A stretch of DNA of 64,000 bases. It comes from Salinibius halmophilus (GTDB taxonomy: Bacteria > Pseudomonadota > Gammaproteobacteria > Pseudomonadales > Natronospirillaceae). The stretch is taken from the NCBI RefSeq assembly GCF_003577475.1, contig NZ_QPEP01000003.1:124001-188000 (forward strand), read 5' to 3'. Within the stretch, counting starts at the first letter, position 1. Each line of letters starts with the position of its first letter. Below are positions 45,071 to 55,287 of the stretch, piece by piece. Under the pieces are notes generated by a model. The model was not told the origin of the DNA, ran no database searches, and saw only the letters and a program-made list of their open reading frames with translations. The position numbers and the translations under genes are program-made.

Positions 45071-46219
45071 ATGTTACAGGCCATTAGACTTCCAGCGCTG
45101 TTTGCATTGTTATGGCTCACTGGCATGTACTTACGTTTGCCTATGCTGGCAGCCCCACCCCTTGCAAGCGATATGGCCCTTGCTTTACGCCTCAACGCTC
45201 TACAGCAAGGCATGCTCACAACGCTGCCGCTCATTATGCTTGCCATTGGCGCCGTGCCCGGTTCGGTATTAATTCAAAAGCTTGGCGCCCGTCCAGCACT
45301 GGTCATCAGCCTAGTCTTTATTGCTTTGTTTAGTGCCGCCAGGGGGCTAGCACCCAATGGTGCATTGCTACTGCTGGCGACAGCCGGAATGGGGTTTGGC
45401 GTGGCCATGATGCAGCCTGCCCTACCTGCCCTACTGCCGGCTTGGTTGAATAGCAAACATCTGGCAATGGGCACGGCAATTTACATGAATGGCATGTTGA
45501 TTGGCGAGTTTACTGGCGCAGGGCTCACCATACCGCTGTTGATGCCACTGCTAGAGCAAAGTTGGCGTGCCACAATAGTGGTTTGGAGCCTGCCAGCCAT
45601 CCTTATTGCGTTGTTACTCTTATTACCCAAAGGCCAACCTAAGCCTGTTAACACAAGTAGTTGGATGCCCAACTGGCGCTCGCCGCTTATTTGGCAAATG
45701 GGCTTTCTAATGAGTACCAGCAGTACATTATTCTTTGGTGCCAACGCCTATATGGCGCCTGTGCTAGAAGCCCGTGGCGAAGCAGACTGGTTAGCGGCTA
45801 GCTTATTCTGGTTTAACCTGTTTCAGGTAGTGGCCTCGGTTCTACTGATTCGCATGGCAAAACGCTGGGTGGGCTTGCGAGCACCGCTTATCTTCGCTGC
45901 CGTACTTGGCTTAAGTGGCATGATTGTATTCATTCAAGCCGCTGGGCTAACAGCTCTATTTGGGCTGCTAATGGTGAGCTTCGCTAGTGCCTTTTTGCTA
46001 ATTTTATTAGTCGCCCTGCCGCCTATGATTTCGCGAGAGCAAGCCGGTGCCATTTCCGCCGGTGCCTTTACCATTGGTTATGCAATGTCGTTTTTTGTGC
46101 CGCTTATTGGCGGCTGGATCGCCCAAACCAGTGGCAGTATCAACCTCGCCATTTGGACATTAATTGCCTACGCCACCATTGCCGTGCCACTGGCAGTGAA
46201 AATGCCAAAAAACCAATAA
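45071..46219 (+). CDS. MFS transporter (CynX/NimT-like)
   Basis: A 382-residue carrier from ATG 45071 with twelve predicted spans. The LGARPALVISLVFIALFSAARG loop and GMGFGVAMMQPALPALLPAW helix follow the CynX/NimT subfamily (cyanate, nitroimidazole). The substrate is unknown. It ends at a bidirectional terminator shared with argG. Confidence 0.85.
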   Translation: MLQAIRLPALFALLWLTGMYLRLPMLAAPPLASDMALALRLNALQQGMLTTLPLIMLAIGAVPGSVLIQKLGARPALVISLVFIALFSAARGLAPNGALLLLATAGMGFGVAMMQPALPALLPAWLNSKHLAMGTAIYMNGMLIGEFTGAGLTIPLLMPLLEQSWRATIVVWSLPAILIALLLLLPKGQPKPVNTSSWMPNWRSPLIWQMGFLMSTSSTLFFGANAYMAPVLEARGEADWLAASLFWFNLFQVVASVLLIRMAKRWVGLRAPLIFAAVLGLSGMIVFIQAAGLTALFGLLMVSFASAFLLILLVALPPMISREQAGAISAGAFTIGYAMSFFVPLIGGWIAQTSGSINLAIWTLIAYATIAVPLAVKMPKNQ

Positions 46220-46230
46220 TTCACAAGCAT

Positions 46231-46262
46231 AAAAAAACCGAGCACTCAGGCTCGGTTTTTTT
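46231..46262. terminator. Bidirectional terminator (MFS / argG)
   Basis: AAAAACCGAGC / GCTCGGTTTTT with six-base loop and A/T tracts on both sides. Confidence 0.92.
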
Positions 46263-46273
46263 CTTTCGCTCAC

Positions 46274-47497
46274 TTATTTCAGTGGGCTGCGGCCTTTGCC
46301 TGCAGCAATGCGCAAACGCAGCGCGTTTAGCTTAATAAAGCCTTCGGCGTCTTTCTGGTTGTACGCACCACCGTCATCGTCAAATGTTGCGATGCTCTCA
46401 TCGAACAAAGAATCGTCAGACTTGCGGCCAACAACGATCACATTGCCTTTGTATAGCTTGATGCGCACCACACCATTTACTGGCTCTTGTGACTTATCAA
46501 TCAGCTCTTGCATCATGATACGTTCTGGGCTCCACCAATAACCGTTGTAGATGGTCTCAGCGTACTTAGGCATGATCTCATCTTTAAGGTGTGCTGCATC
46601 ACGGTCTAGTGTAATGCTCTCAATTGCACGGTGGGCTCTAAGCATGATTGTGCCACCAGGCGTTTCGTAACAACCACGAGACTTCATGCCCACGTAACGG
46701 TTTTCTACGATATCCAAACGACCAACACCGTTAGCACCACCAAGCTTGTTCAGCTTTTCTAGCACTTCGTGTGGTTTTAGTGCTTCACCGTCGATTGCAA
46801 CGATGTCACCTTTCTCGAACGTTAGGTCGATGTAAGTGGCTTCGTTTGGCGCGTTCTCAGGGCTTACAGACCAACGCCACATGTCCTCTTCACACTCGGT
46901 CCACGGGTCCTCTAGCACGCCACCTTCATATGAGATGTGCAATAGGTTGGCGTCCATAGAGTATGGCGACTTCTTACCTTGTTTTTTGAAGTCAACTGGG
47001 ATGTTGTGCTCTTCGCAATAAGCCATGAGCTTGTCGCGTGAGTTCAAATCCCACTCACGCCATGGTGCGATCACTTTCACACCTGGCTTGAGCGCATAAG
47101 CGCCTAGCTCAAAACGAACCTGGTCGTTGCCTTTACCAGTTGCACCGTGCGAGATCGCATCGGCACCCGTTTCGTTAGCGATTTCAATCAAACGCTTAGC
47201 GATAAGTGGACGGGCAATCGACGTACCCAGAAGGTACTCACCTTCGTAGATGGCGTTGGCACGGAACATTGGGAAAACGTAGTCGCGGACAAATTCTTCG
47301 CGTAGGTCTTCGATGTAGATTTCTTTGATGCCTAGTGCTTCAGCTTTAGCGCGCGCTGGCTCTACTTCTTCACCTTGGCCAAGATCCGCAGTAAACGTTA
47401 CAACTTCACAGTTATACGTTTCTTGGATCCATTTTGCGATTACAGAGGTGTCTAGGCCGCCTGAGTAGGCCAGTACTACCTTTTTGATGTCCGACAT
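46274..47497 (-). CDS. argG: Argininosuccinate synthase
   Basis: A 407-residue enzyme that joins citrulline and aspartate with ATP. It starts at ATG 47497 behind GGAG, giving [20 protein letters not shown] with the ATP-pyrophosphatase P-loop. [33 protein letters not shown] and the closing [18 protein letters not shown]-like region are all present. It is monocistronic. No ARG box was evident upstream. Confidence 0.95.
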   Translation of the reverse strand: MSDIKKVVLAYSGGLDTSVIAKWIQETYNCEVVTFTADLGQGEEVEPARAKAEALGIKEIYIEDLREEFVRDYVFPMFRANAIYEGEYLLGTSIARPLIAKRLIEIANETGADAISHGATGKGNDQVRFELGAYALKPGVKVIAPWREWDLNSRDKLMAYCEEHNIPVDFKKQGKKSPYSMDANLLHISYEGGVLEDPWTECEEDMWRWSVSPENAPNEATYIDLTFEKGDIVAIDGEALKPHEVLEKLNKLGGANGVGRLDIVENRYVGMKSRGCYETPGGTIMLRAHRAIESITLDRDAAHLKDEIMPKYAETIYNGYWWSPERIMMQELIDKSQEPVNGVVRIKLYKGNVIVVGRKSDDSLFDESIATFDDDGGAYNQKDAEGFIKLNALRLRIAAGKGRSPLK

Positions 47498-47610
47498 AAT
47501 GATCTCCGCTATATCCGTGGCGAGCAGAACGCCTACCACCGGGAAAAAAATTGCGCCGTATTGTACCGTTTGTTTTACGCTATTGAAATGCTTTTAAGGT
47601 AAGCGGTGGC

Positions 47611-47694
47611 GATCAATGTTTCCCAAACCTGCGGTTTGTAAAACCTCGAATGGCCCACCGTAGGTTGCACGGCCGTTTTTTTGGCCGGGCAACA
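47611..47694 (+). repeat. Family B repeat
   Basis: GATCAATGTTTCCCAAACC..GGTTTG, a disrupted second stem, then GGCC/GGCC as the third stem and GGGCAAC. It joins directly to the family A copy at 47695. Confidence 0.7.
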
Positions 47695-47721
47695 GTCATT
47701 CCCGCGCAGGCGGGAATCTAG
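47695..47721 (-). repeat. Family A hairpin repeat
   Basis: Minus strand: CTAGA, TTCCCGC, CTGC, GCGGGAA, TGAC. It directly abuts a family B repeat. Confidence 0.8.
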
Positions 47722-47744
47722 ACACCACATTTGAAAACACCAAA

Positions 47745-47971
47745 CTAGACACCCGATAAAGGCACTCGGGTGTGACGTATAGGCTAGTAAACTAGACACC
47801 CGATAAAAGCACTCGGGTGTGACGAATAGGCTAGTAAACTAGACACCCGATAAAGGCACTCGGGTGTGACGTATAGGCTAGTAAACTAGACACCCGATAA
47901 AAGCACTCGGGTGTGACGAATAGGCTAGTAAACTAGACACCCGATAAAAGCACTCGGGTGTGACGAATAGG
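47745..47971 (+). repeat. Five-unit 47-bp tandem array of family A hairpins
   Basis: Units start at 47745, 47792, 47839, 47886 and 47933. Each reads CTAGA, CACCCGA, nine-base loop, TCGGGTG, TGACG, then a 14-base spacer ending in AGTAAA. Two variants (GGCAC..GTATAGG and AGCAC..GAATAGG) alternate in the first four units, giving a 94-bp higher period; the fifth is of the second type. Confidence 0.92.
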
Positions 47972-47981
47972 TTTGAAAAAC

Positions 47982-48620
47982 CTACGGCTGCAATCGATCG
48001 ACTTGCCAGGTGCCATCAACCAAGCGGTACATAAAGCGGTCATGTAAGCGGCTTTCGCGGCCCTGCCAAAACTCTATGGCTGTGGGTTTGACCTTGTAGC
48101 CACCCCAGAAGTCTGGCACGGGGATTTCGCCATCGGCGAATTTGCGCTTGGCTTGCTCGAATGCTTGCTCAAGCAATTTGCGTGAACCAATCTTTTGGCT
48201 TTGATGTGATGCCCAAGCCCCTAGGCGCGATGAAGTCGGTCGACTCATAAAATACTTACTGATCTGCTTCATCGATAGCTTCTCAGCTTCACCATAAACG
48301 ATCACCTGACGTTCTAGCTGCAGCCAGCCAAAGTGCAAACTAACCTTGCTGTTGTTTGCCATATCCTGGGCTTTACGCGAGCCGAAGTTGGTATAAAAGG
48401 TAAAGCCTTCATCATCCAGTTCTTTCAACAGCACGACGCGCTGACTTGGCTGACCATCATTGTTCACGGTCGCCAGTGTCATCGCGGTTGGGTCACTATT
48501 AAGATTGGCATCAACGGCCATGCGCAGCCATTGCTCAAACTGATCAATTGGGTGGTCAGCGAGGTCTTCACGATTTAACCCAGCTTGGGTGTATTCGCGG
48601 CGAATATCATCGAGCTTCAT
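47982..48620 (-). CDS. pdxH: Pyridoxamine 5'-phosphate oxidase
   Basis: A 212-residue FMN enzyme that makes pyridoxal phosphate from the pyridoxine or pyridoxamine forms. It has RVVLLKELDDEGFTFYTNF, VSLHFGWLQLERQV, SRPTSSRLGAWASHQSQKI and the typical ending FWQGRESRLHDRF...RLQP. The tandem repeat array lies ten bases past its stop. Confidence 0.95.
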   Translation of the reverse strand: MKLDDIRREYTQAGLNREDLADHPIDQFEQWLRMAVDANLNSDPTAMTLATVNNDGQPSQRVVLLKELDDEGFTFYTNFGSRKAQDMANNSKVSLHFGWLQLERQVIVYGEAEKLSMKQISKYFMSRPTSSRLGAWASHQSQKIGSRKLLEQAFEQAKRKFADGEIPVPDFWGGYKVKPTAIEFWQGRESRLHDRFMYRLVDGTWQVDRLQP

Positions 48621-48675
48621 AGTTATTCCTTATCTTTTGCGCAAGGATACGCAGGCAATGACAAAATGTCTTTGA

Positions 48676-49281
48676 TTACCGCCGCTTGCAATCGAGCCAA
48701 ATACCATCTTTGAACAAACGTGCGCCCTGCTCTAATAATTCGAATTGGTAGCGCTCACCCTGGTAGCGAATACCATTATCGCCAATGGTTGGCGTGAGCA
48801 ACTCAATTTGGCCTTGCCCGGTTTGGCTTTGCACATAGAGCGTTGGCTGTCCAGTTTGCGCGGTATAGCGCACAGCGACACCTTGGCAGTCAAAATGGCG
48901 TATGGCGGCGTCTTCGGTAGACAACACTTCGTCTAAGCGAATGCTGGTGTCGCTTAGTGGCTGGGCACTAGAGCGGTACCTAACATTGCCCTGCTGGTCT
49001 CGAATTTCGCCAATTAAGCGAATATCACTGCTCGCCACTGGCACATTTAATGAATAATAAGCGGGCAAAAAAGAGATCATCTGAGTTTGGTTGGCCACCA
49101 GCATATCGCCACTGCGGGCACTAACCGAAAGCTGCATGGGCGCATTGAGCGGTGCGCCTGAGTTAAGCACCGCACTGCCTTGCAGCATTTGTTGGTCGGG
49201 CAGGCTAGCGCAACCGGTAAGCACTAACACTGCGAGTATCAGTAGGTTTCTCATCATCATGGCCATAGTCTTTTTGGCCAT
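48676..49281 (-). CDS. Lipoprotein with YscW-like and MliC-like domains
   Basis: A 201-residue lipoprotein; the signal ends VLVLTGC. The middle (LNAPMQLSVSARSGDML...YSLNVPVASSDIRLIGEI) fits the YbaY/YscW beta-sandwich. The end (DCQGVAVRYTAQTGQPTLYV...GIRYQGERYQFELLEQGARLF, WLDC) resembles MliC, the membrane-bound lysozyme inhibitor fold with paired cysteines. Both assignments are moderate. Start could also be at one of the inner ATG codons. Confidence 0.65.
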   Translation of the reverse strand: MAKKTMAMMMRNLLILAVLVLTGCASLPDQQMLQGSAVLNSGAPLNAPMQLSVSARSGDMLVANQTQMISFLPAYYSLNVPVASSDIRLIGEIRDQQGNVRYRSSAQPLSDTSIRLDEVLSTEDAAIRHFDCQGVAVRYTAQTGQPTLYVQSQTGQGQIELLTPTIGDNGIRYQGERYQFELLEQGARLFKDGIWLDCKRR

Positions 49282-49292
49282 GATAACAAAGA

Positions 49293-50258
49293 TTACTGAA
49301 CTGTCTCTTGCTCACCAAACTGACCAGCAAACAATGGCGAAGTTAGATAGCGCTCGGCCGAGTCTGGTAGTACCACAACAATGGTTTTACCAGCATTCTC
49401 AGGGCGCTTCGCTTCGCGCACAGCCGCCTCAACGGCCGCACCACAAGAGATGCCGCACAGAATGCCTTCTTCTTTCATCAAGCGATGCGTCATGGCCATG
49501 GCGTCTTCACTCGATACCGCTTCGGCGTGGTCAATCACGCTTAAATCTAGGTTGCCTGGAATAAAGTTAGCCCCAATACCCTGGATTTTATGCGGCGCTG
49601 GTGTGATGTCTTCGCCTTTTAGTGCTTGTGCAATAATGGCACTTTCTGCAGGCTCTACGGCTACCGAGCGAATCGCCTTACCTTGCGTTCTTTTGATATA
49701 GCGACTGACACCAGACACCGTACCGCCGGTACCCACGCCTGCAACAAACACATCAATGCTACCATCGGTATCGTTCCAGATTTCTGGGCCTGTCGTTTTT
49801 TCGTGAATTTCCGGGTTGGCAGGGTTATCAAACTGTTGCAACAGCAAATAACCTTTTTCATCGGCAAGCTCTTTGGCTTTTTCAACCGCACCTTTCATAC
49901 CTTTTGCGGGCTCAGTAAGTACCAGCTCAGCACCTAGTGCTTTTAGCACCTTACGACGCTCCAAGCTCATAGATGCAGGCATAGTAAGTACCAACTTATA
50001 ACCACGCGCTGCCGCCACATACGCCAGTGCAATACCAGTATTACCAGACGTTGGCTCGACAATGGTGGTATTTGGGGTGAGCTTGCCCGACTTCTCGGCA
50101 TCCCAGATCATGTTGGCGCCAATTCGACACTTCACCGAGTAAGCCGGGTTGCGGCCTTCAATTTTAGCCAAAATCGTGGTGCCCTCTGGCGCAACTCGGT
50201 TGAGCTTAACCAAGGGGGTGTTGCCAATTGCCAATGAATTGTCGTCGTAAACGCGCAT
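49293..50258 (-). CDS. cysK: Cysteine synthase A
   Basis: A 321-residue PLP enzyme converting O-acetylserine and sulfide to cysteine. The cofactor lysine lies in [12 protein letters not shown], the substrate loop in [14 protein letters not shown], the PLP phosphate loop in [10 protein letters not shown], and [10 protein letters not shown] follows. It matches CysK rather than CysM. It is 11 bases upstream of the lipoprotein gene. Confidence 0.94.
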   Translation of the reverse strand: MRVYDDNSLAIGNTPLVKLNRVAPEGTTILAKIEGRNPAYSVKCRIGANMIWDAEKSGKLTPNTTIVEPTSGNTGIALAYVAAARGYKLVLTMPASMSLERRKVLKALGAELVLTEPAKGMKGAVEKAKELADEKGYLLLQQFDNPANPEIHEKTTGPEIWNDTDGSIDVFVAGVGTGGTVSGVSRYIKRTQGKAIRSVAVEPAESAIIAQALKGEDITPAPHKIQGIGANFIPGNLDLSVIDHAEAVSSEDAMAMTHRLMKEEGILCGISCGAAVEAAVREAKRPENAGKTIVVVLPDSAERYLTSPLFAGQFGEQETVQ

Positions 50259-50371
50259 GGTCTGAAACTCCTTTATCGGTTCAGTTATAAAAACATGCGC
50301 CTATATTCCGTTTTTTATTTCTTGAGAACAAATACTGATTAATTATATGAATGTAATGAAACAGTTTGGGT

Positions 50372-50911
50372 TCAGGAAATTTCGCTGCGCAGCAGACTAT
50401 ACACAGCTAGGTCGCGTGGTTGTTGGTCGCGCACTATTTTGCCACGAATCACGCCATCCAACTGAAACCCCAAACGCTCTGCCACATTGCGACTTGCTAG
50501 GTTATCTTCTTCGGCGTCGATGCGAATGACGTGCAGATCATATAGATCAAATGCTAGGGGTAGCATTGCAGCGAGGGCTTTTGTTACCACGCCTTGGCCT
50601 TGAAATCGACTCGCGAGCCAGTAGCCAACCTCGGCTGAGCGGTGATCGCGGTTGATGTTGTGTAAGTCAGTCATCCCCGCTAGTTCACCGTTCACCACTA
50701 TAGCTAGTGGCCATACTTTTTGGCGGGCATAGGCTTCTAATTGGCGTTGAATAAACTGCTCACTATCGGCCACTTCTTTAGTGAACGCAGGCCAAGGAAA
50801 CCATTCCGCTAGCATATCGAAGTTTTGCTGGATCAGCTCAAACAGCGGCTCAGCGAAATCGTGGGTTAAAAAATGCAGCTCAATTTGCTCATTCACTTGG
50901 TAGGCAAACAT
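50372..50911 (-). CDS. GNAT (RimL-like) acetyltransferase
   Basis: A 179-residue RimJ/RimL-type GNAT: HFLTHDFAEPLFELIQQNF, EVGYWLASRFQGQGVVTKAL with the acyl-CoA loop, and SRNVAERLGFQLDGVIRGKI. Members acetylate ribosomal protein N-termini or small molecules. Monocistronic. Confidence 0.87.
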   Translation of the reverse strand: MFAYQVNEQIELHFLTHDFAEPLFELIQQNFDMLAEWFPWPAFTKEVADSEQFIQRQLEAYARQKVWPLAIVVNGELAGMTDLHNINRDHRSAEVGYWLASRFQGQGVVTKALAAMLPLAFDLYDLHVIRIDAEEDNLASRNVAERLGFQLDGVIRGKIVRDQQPRDLAVYSLLRSEIS

Positions 50912-50953
50912 GGGTTAGTCCTTTAAGTTTTTTAGAAAGGCGAGCTTGGTCTT

Positions 50954-51030
50954 ATGTTTCCCAAACCTTCGGTTTTTAAAACCCACACGTGGGTTGCACG
51001 GCGTGAGCCGGGCAACGTGTTGTGCCACGG
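50954..51030 (+). repeat. Family B three-stem repeat
   Basis: ATGTTTCCCAAACCTTCGGTTT, then stems ACCCAC/GTGGGT and GGC/GCC, then GGGCAACGTG. Two of the three stems differ from the 14367 copy on both arms. Confidence 0.75.
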
Positions 51031-51072
51031 TCCATGTTTCCCAAACCTGCGGTTTGTAAACCTACGCCGCAA
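51031..51072 (+). repeat. Family B repeat, second tandem copy (partial)
   Basis: CATGTTTCCCAAACCTGCGGTTTGTAAACCTACGCCGC directly follows the 50954 copy, showing that the unit can occur in tandem. It ends 22 bases from the argS stop. Confidence 0.7.
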
Positions 51073-51093
51073 CCATGCTGAAAACTAAAACGG

Positions 51094-52833
51094 TTACATG
51101 CGCTCTAGTACTTTTATGCCTAACAGATCCAAGCCAATTTTCATGGTTTTGGCTGTGAGGGCAGCAAGTTGCAAGCGGCTAGCTTTTAACGCGTCATCTT
51201 CGCTTTTTAATATTGGGCAGGCTTCGTAGAAGCTTGAGAAAGCGCCAGCTACATCATATAAGTAGGCACACAGTACATGCGGTGTCCCCTCTTTAGCAAC
51301 TGCTTGAATCGCTTCTTCGAACTGCAGCAAAGTTGTCGCCAGAATCTTCTCTTGCTCTGCTTCAACGATTACATCACCACATACCGCCGCTGGTGCAACG
51401 CCAGCTTTAGCAAATACCGAGCGTACACGCGTGTAGGCGTATTGCAGGTAAGGCGCGGTATTGCCTTCAAAGCTCAGCATGTTGTCCCAGTCAAAGATGT
51501 AGTCTGTGGTGCGGTTCTTTGATAAGTCTGCGTACTTAACTGCGCCCATCGCCACAGCTTCGGCAATTTCTGCTCTTTGCTCATCGCTAAAGTCGTTATC
51601 ACGCTCAGCCAATAAATTGGTTGCACGCTCTAGCGCTTCGTCAAGTAGGTCCACCAAACGCACGGTGCCGCCGGTTCGAGTTTTAAATGGTTTGCCGTCT
51701 TTGCCTAGCATCATGCCGAAGGCGTGGTGCTCAAGTGATACGGTTTCGGGCACGTACTGAGCCTTGGCACAAATGGTCCACACTTGTTGCAAATGCTGAG
51801 CTTGGCGCGAGTCGATAAAGTACAACACACGGTCAGCCCCTAACACTTCATAACGATACTTGGCACAAGCAATGTCGGTTGTGGTGTACAAGAAGCCGCC
51901 GTCACGTTTTTGGATGATCACACCCATTGGCTCGCCATCTTTGTTCTTAAACTCATCTAAGAACACGACCTGAGCGCCGTCGTCTTCTACGGCCAAGCCT
52001 TTCTCTTTCAGGTCAGCCACAATGGGTGCTAGGTATTCGTTGTAAAGGCTCTCACCCATAATGTGTTCGTTGGTTAACGATACATTTAGGCGATCATATA
52101 CCGCCTGGTTGCTGGCCATGGTGATATCGACAAGCTTGCGCCACATAGCCAAACAATAGTCGTCACCACCTTGCAGTTTCACCACGTAGCTGCGAGCACG
52201 CTCAGCAAAGGCTTCATCTTCGTCATAGAGTTTTTTCGACTCGCGGTAAAAGCCTTCTAGGTCACTTAGCTCCATTGACGCCTGGCTACCACCTTCTTTC
52301 TCAACGCGCTCAAGGTTGGCAATCAGCATGCCAAACTGTGTCCCCCAGTCGCCAATGTGGTTGGCACGCACAACGTCATCCCCCATAAATTCTAGGGTAC
52401 GTACCAGTGCATCACCAATAATGGTTGAACGCAGGTGGCCCACGTGCATTTCTTTGGCAACGTTAGGGGCTGAGTAGTCAATCACCACTTTTTGCGGCTG
52501 CGATATCTTGGCAATACCAGCGCGTTCATCTTTTACGGCAAGCGCCACATGCTCAGCTAAAAACTCAGGTGCCAAATGAATATTGATAAACCCAGGGCCA
52601 GCAACTTCAACCTTACTGGCAATGCCATCAAGGTCGAGCGCTTCAACAACCTTGGCCGCTAGTTCACGCGGGTTGGTTTTAAGCTGCTTTGCTGCGCCCA
52701 TTACGCCATTGGCTTGGTAATCACCGAACTGGCGCTTAGCTGATCGTCGAACATGTGCATCGCTGCCCGCTGGTGCGCCTGCTGCAACCAGAGCTTGGGT
52801 GACTTTGTCTGCCAGTAATGCTTGAATGTTCAC
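51094..52833 (-). CDS. argS: Arginyl-tRNA synthetase
   Basis: A 579-residue class I synthetase. The HIGH motif is [12 protein letters not shown], the N-terminal additional domain begins [15 protein letters not shown], and [24 protein letters not shown] corresponds to the E. coli enzyme. The anticodon-binding end is [20 protein letters not shown]...[10 protein letters not shown]. Monocistronic, with tandem family B repeats past its stop. Confidence 0.96.
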   Translation of the reverse strand: MNIQALLADKVTQALVAAGAPAGSDAHVRRSAKRQFGDYQANGVMGAAKQLKTNPRELAAKVVEALDLDGIASKVEVAGPGFINIHLAPEFLAEHVALAVKDERAGIAKISQPQKVVIDYSAPNVAKEMHVGHLRSTIIGDALVRTLEFMGDDVVRANHIGDWGTQFGMLIANLERVEKEGGSQASMELSDLEGFYRESKKLYDEDEAFAERARSYVVKLQGGDDYCLAMWRKLVDITMASNQAVYDRLNVSLTNEHIMGESLYNEYLAPIVADLKEKGLAVEDDGAQVVFLDEFKNKDGEPMGVIIQKRDGGFLYTTTDIACAKYRYEVLGADRVLYFIDSRQAQHLQQVWTICAKAQYVPETVSLEHHAFGMMLGKDGKPFKTRTGGTVRLVDLLDEALERATNLLAERDNDFSDEQRAEIAEAVAMGAVKYADLSKNRTTDYIFDWDNMLSFEGNTAPYLQYAYTRVRSVFAKAGVAPAAVCGDVIVEAEQEKILATTLLQFEEAIQAVAKEGTPHVLCAYLYDVAGAFSSFYEACPILKSEDDALKASRLQLAALTAKTMKIGLDLLGIKVLERM

Positions 52834-52995
52834 GATCTAACTCCCGATAGATTTATCAATGGTCTCCATATTAGCCCAAGATTCGGGCTGATATGGCAGA
52901 AATAAGGCCGCGTATAATACCGTTTCGCAGCCCTTCACACCAGAGAATTAGCGCGCCATTGATATCTTGAGAGCCAACAACAGCGTGCGGCCCAG

Positions 52996-54219
52996 CTAAC
53001 CATGAACCGGCTGTGCAGATTTTTTCATCAACCGAGGTTTTGCCTTCGCTGGCTTCAACCACTTAAGGCAAGCGGCTACCTGATACTCAGGCCCTAGAGC
53101 AGCTAAGCCTTTAGCACCAAATTGCCAAGCAGGGGCATGGTAGTGGCCATCGATTTGTTTGATTAAAGCGCCACAGGCTTGTTTTTGCTTAAGCAAAAAA
53201 TAGGCGCTTGCTAAGTAGTTCAGTACAGTGAATTTATGTGCCTCGCCTAACTTGCCTTTCATCGATGCCATGCATTTATTAACCATGGCAAGCTGCAACT
53301 GGTTGCGGTGCAACTGCCAAACAACGGGCAACACATATACTTGTGGCGCGCTATTGGCTTTTGCTAAAAACTGCTGGATAAGCTTTTTCGCCGTGTCTTG
53401 ATCATCGATAAAACTTAAGCGCTCTAATACAAGTAACATTGCAGGCAAGTTATAAGGTGCTATTTGGTGAAGTGCTTTGTAAGCAGCTAGAATTTTATCG
53501 CTACGGTGCGCACAAGTTCGCAGCCCCAACATAGCGGCCTCATAAGGGTGAAGCTCTACCTGCGATAAGCGCTTTTTATAGCGCATCAGTTGGCGCTTCA
53601 GATCATTGTTACCAGCATCTAATAACAACTGTCTTCCTAATAGGTGGCAAAGCGCCAGGGCTGCCATACTCTGTTTTTTGTCAACCGCCAGCCATTCGGC
53701 TAAATCTTCTTCTTTGATCCGATTTTCGTTTAGTGCTACCTGTAAAAAACTTTGCCGACCCGCCAGCCCAAAACGATTAACCAACGCCGAAGCACGACTA
53801 AAATCTTGCGCTTGTACCGCTGCCACTAACCGCTCAACCAAAACATGCTGGCCTTTGCTGGCCATGTCGACTTTTGCTGGCATGACTTTTTGTGCCACTG
53901 GATACAAATAAGCACTATAGTGTTTTACTAGCTGGCTGAGCAAGAAGCTGGCCTTAGCTTGCGGTCTGCCCGGCAATGCTTGCCAAGCCTGCCAAAGGGT
54001 TAACATAAACTGCCAACGGTAGGCCGCCATCGCAAGCATGGCAATTAGCGCACCTAAGAAAAAAGCCAGACCAAAACCAGCACCGAATATCATCAACACA
54101 ATTGGCGCACCTAACAATGCTGCCGCCACAGCATGCCAATGAACCTGTAACCAAGCAGCACACAATAGCGTCAATGAACCCATGATGGTAATCAGCAGTA
54201 GCATAAATAATAGGTACAT
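52996..54219 (-). CDS. Membrane-anchored helical-repeat protein, unknown function
   Basis: A 407-residue protein from ATG 54219 behind GGGAG. Two hydrophobic spans lie near residues 1-25 and 30-65, then about 330 residues of alpha-helical hairpins resembling TPR repeats. The arrangement recalls HemY, but no HemY motif is certain. Close upstream and downstream genes give no clue. Confidence 0.65.
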   Translation of the reverse strand: MYLLFMLLLITIMGSLTLLCAAWLQVHWHAVAAALLGAPIVLMIFGAGFGLAFFLGALIAMLAMAAYRWQFMLTLWQAWQALPGRPQAKASFLLSQLVKHYSAYLYPVAQKVMPAKVDMASKGQHVLVERLVAAVQAQDFSRASALVNRFGLAGRQSFLQVALNENRIKEEDLAEWLAVDKKQSMAALALCHLLGRQLLLDAGNNDLKRQLMRYKKRLSQVELHPYEAAMLGLRTCAHRSDKILAAYKALHQIAPYNLPAMLLVLERLSFIDDQDTAKKLIQQFLAKANSAPQVYVLPVVWQLHRNQLQLAMVNKCMASMKGKLGEAHKFTVLNYLASAYFLLKQKQACGALIKQIDGHYHAPAWQFGAKGLAALGPEYQVAACLKWLKPAKAKPRLMKKSAQPVHG

Positions 54220-54578
54220 GAATTGGACTCCCGTGTTTAGGCAACGAAGGTAGGCAGCCAAGTTAGGCGGCGTGGTTAGGCAAGCAATATTACCAACATC
54301 GCCGTTTGAATCTGCGAGCCGGTACGCCCTACTACATGCCGTAAGCCGTGGGTGAACGAATTATAAACAACCAGCTAACAGCGTTCTAATTTACATTGAA
54401 ATCAGTACCAAACTACCTTTTGGTGGCAAACTAGTAGACTTCGCGCACAATAATCGAACTCAGTTCACCATAGAATTCCCTAGACGAATGAAGCAACAAT
54501 GCGTATTTTTTAGCGATGGAACTCACATGTATTGCAATGTATGCCTCACCCATTAGGACGCCGTAAGAAGTTAATTGC
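54220..54578. other. 360-bp non-coding stretch
   Basis: Divergent promoter region between the helical-repeat protein and the outer-membrane protein. No gene, strong hairpin or known operator was seen. The sequence TACCAAACTACC at 54406 also occurs near 63688. Confidence 0.5.
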
Positions 54579-55265
54579 ATGATAAAACAACTGCCAATTA
54601 TCGTTTCATTAATGTGCATAGCGGTTTATGCCTCGGCTGAACCTAAGGGTGCGAGCTATTTTAATGGCGGCATTTCTCTGGGTGGCGTTGTGCTAAATAC
54701 GCCTGAGTTTGATGCGCTAATCCAAGACATTCCAGGCTATAGAGTAGACTTGTATTCTTCAGGCTTAGCACGCGGAGAGTTTGGCGTTTCGGTTCACCCA
54801 TTTAAATATTTACATCTAAACGGTGGTTTAGCTTTTAGCACCTTTAACCAAACCTATCGCTACCAAACGGCCGATGGCGAGATCATCGATAATACTTATG
54901 AAGCGAGTCACTTCGGCTTACACCTGTTTCCTAGCATCGACTTCACCTATTTTTCCGTGGGTTACGGCGTGGAAGCGCTCGTTGGCACCTATGGTAAATC
55001 TGGGCAAACGCGCTATTTCTTCGGCCTTCCTTCTGGGTTTGTCGATGCCAAAATTCAGCTACCTGGCTTATTAGGCAACCGGTCTGTCGTTCACGTTGGC
55101 TATCGCCGCCAAACCCATCAAATTCAAACCTACGCCGAGCCGGCGCAAGCCGAATACTTATACATTGGCCTGCAATGGCTAACCGAGCCACGCGGTGGTA
55201 GCAATAACGCTTATGGTGATTGGGGCGACTTCAACTACGACGATTACCCAGATTATCCTTATTAA
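54579..55265 (+). CDS. Predicted outer-membrane beta-barrel protein
   Basis: A 228-residue exported protein: signal peptide MIKQLPIIVSLMCIAVYASA, then alternating hydrophobic/polar strands rich in Gly, Tyr and Phe. A tail GDWGDFNYDDYPDYPY after the last strand is acidic and aromatic. About eight strands seem possible, as in OmpA- or OmpW-sized barrels. Family not recognised. Confidence 0.65.
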   Translation: MIKQLPIIVSLMCIAVYASAEPKGASYFNGGISLGGVVLNTPEFDALIQDIPGYRVDLYSSGLARGEFGVSVHPFKYLHLNGGLAFSTFNQTYRYQTADGEIIDNTYEASHFGLHLFPSIDFTYFSVGYGVEALVGTYGKSGQTRYFFGLPSGFVDAKIQLPGLLGNRSVVHVGYRRQTHQIQTYAEPAQAEYLYIGLQWLTEPRGGSNNAYGDWGDFNYDDYPDYPY

Positions 55266-55287
55266 CCTTTGAGCTGGCACAAAAACC

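Noticed and set aside
47745-47971. CRISPR array
   Set aside because: The units are contiguous 47-mers with constant spacer sequence, not repeats separated by unique spacers, and no cas gene is present.
52871-53062. 63-aa frame between argS and the helical-repeat gene
   Set aside because: It overlaps the C-terminus of the 52996 gene in another frame and has no family resemblance.
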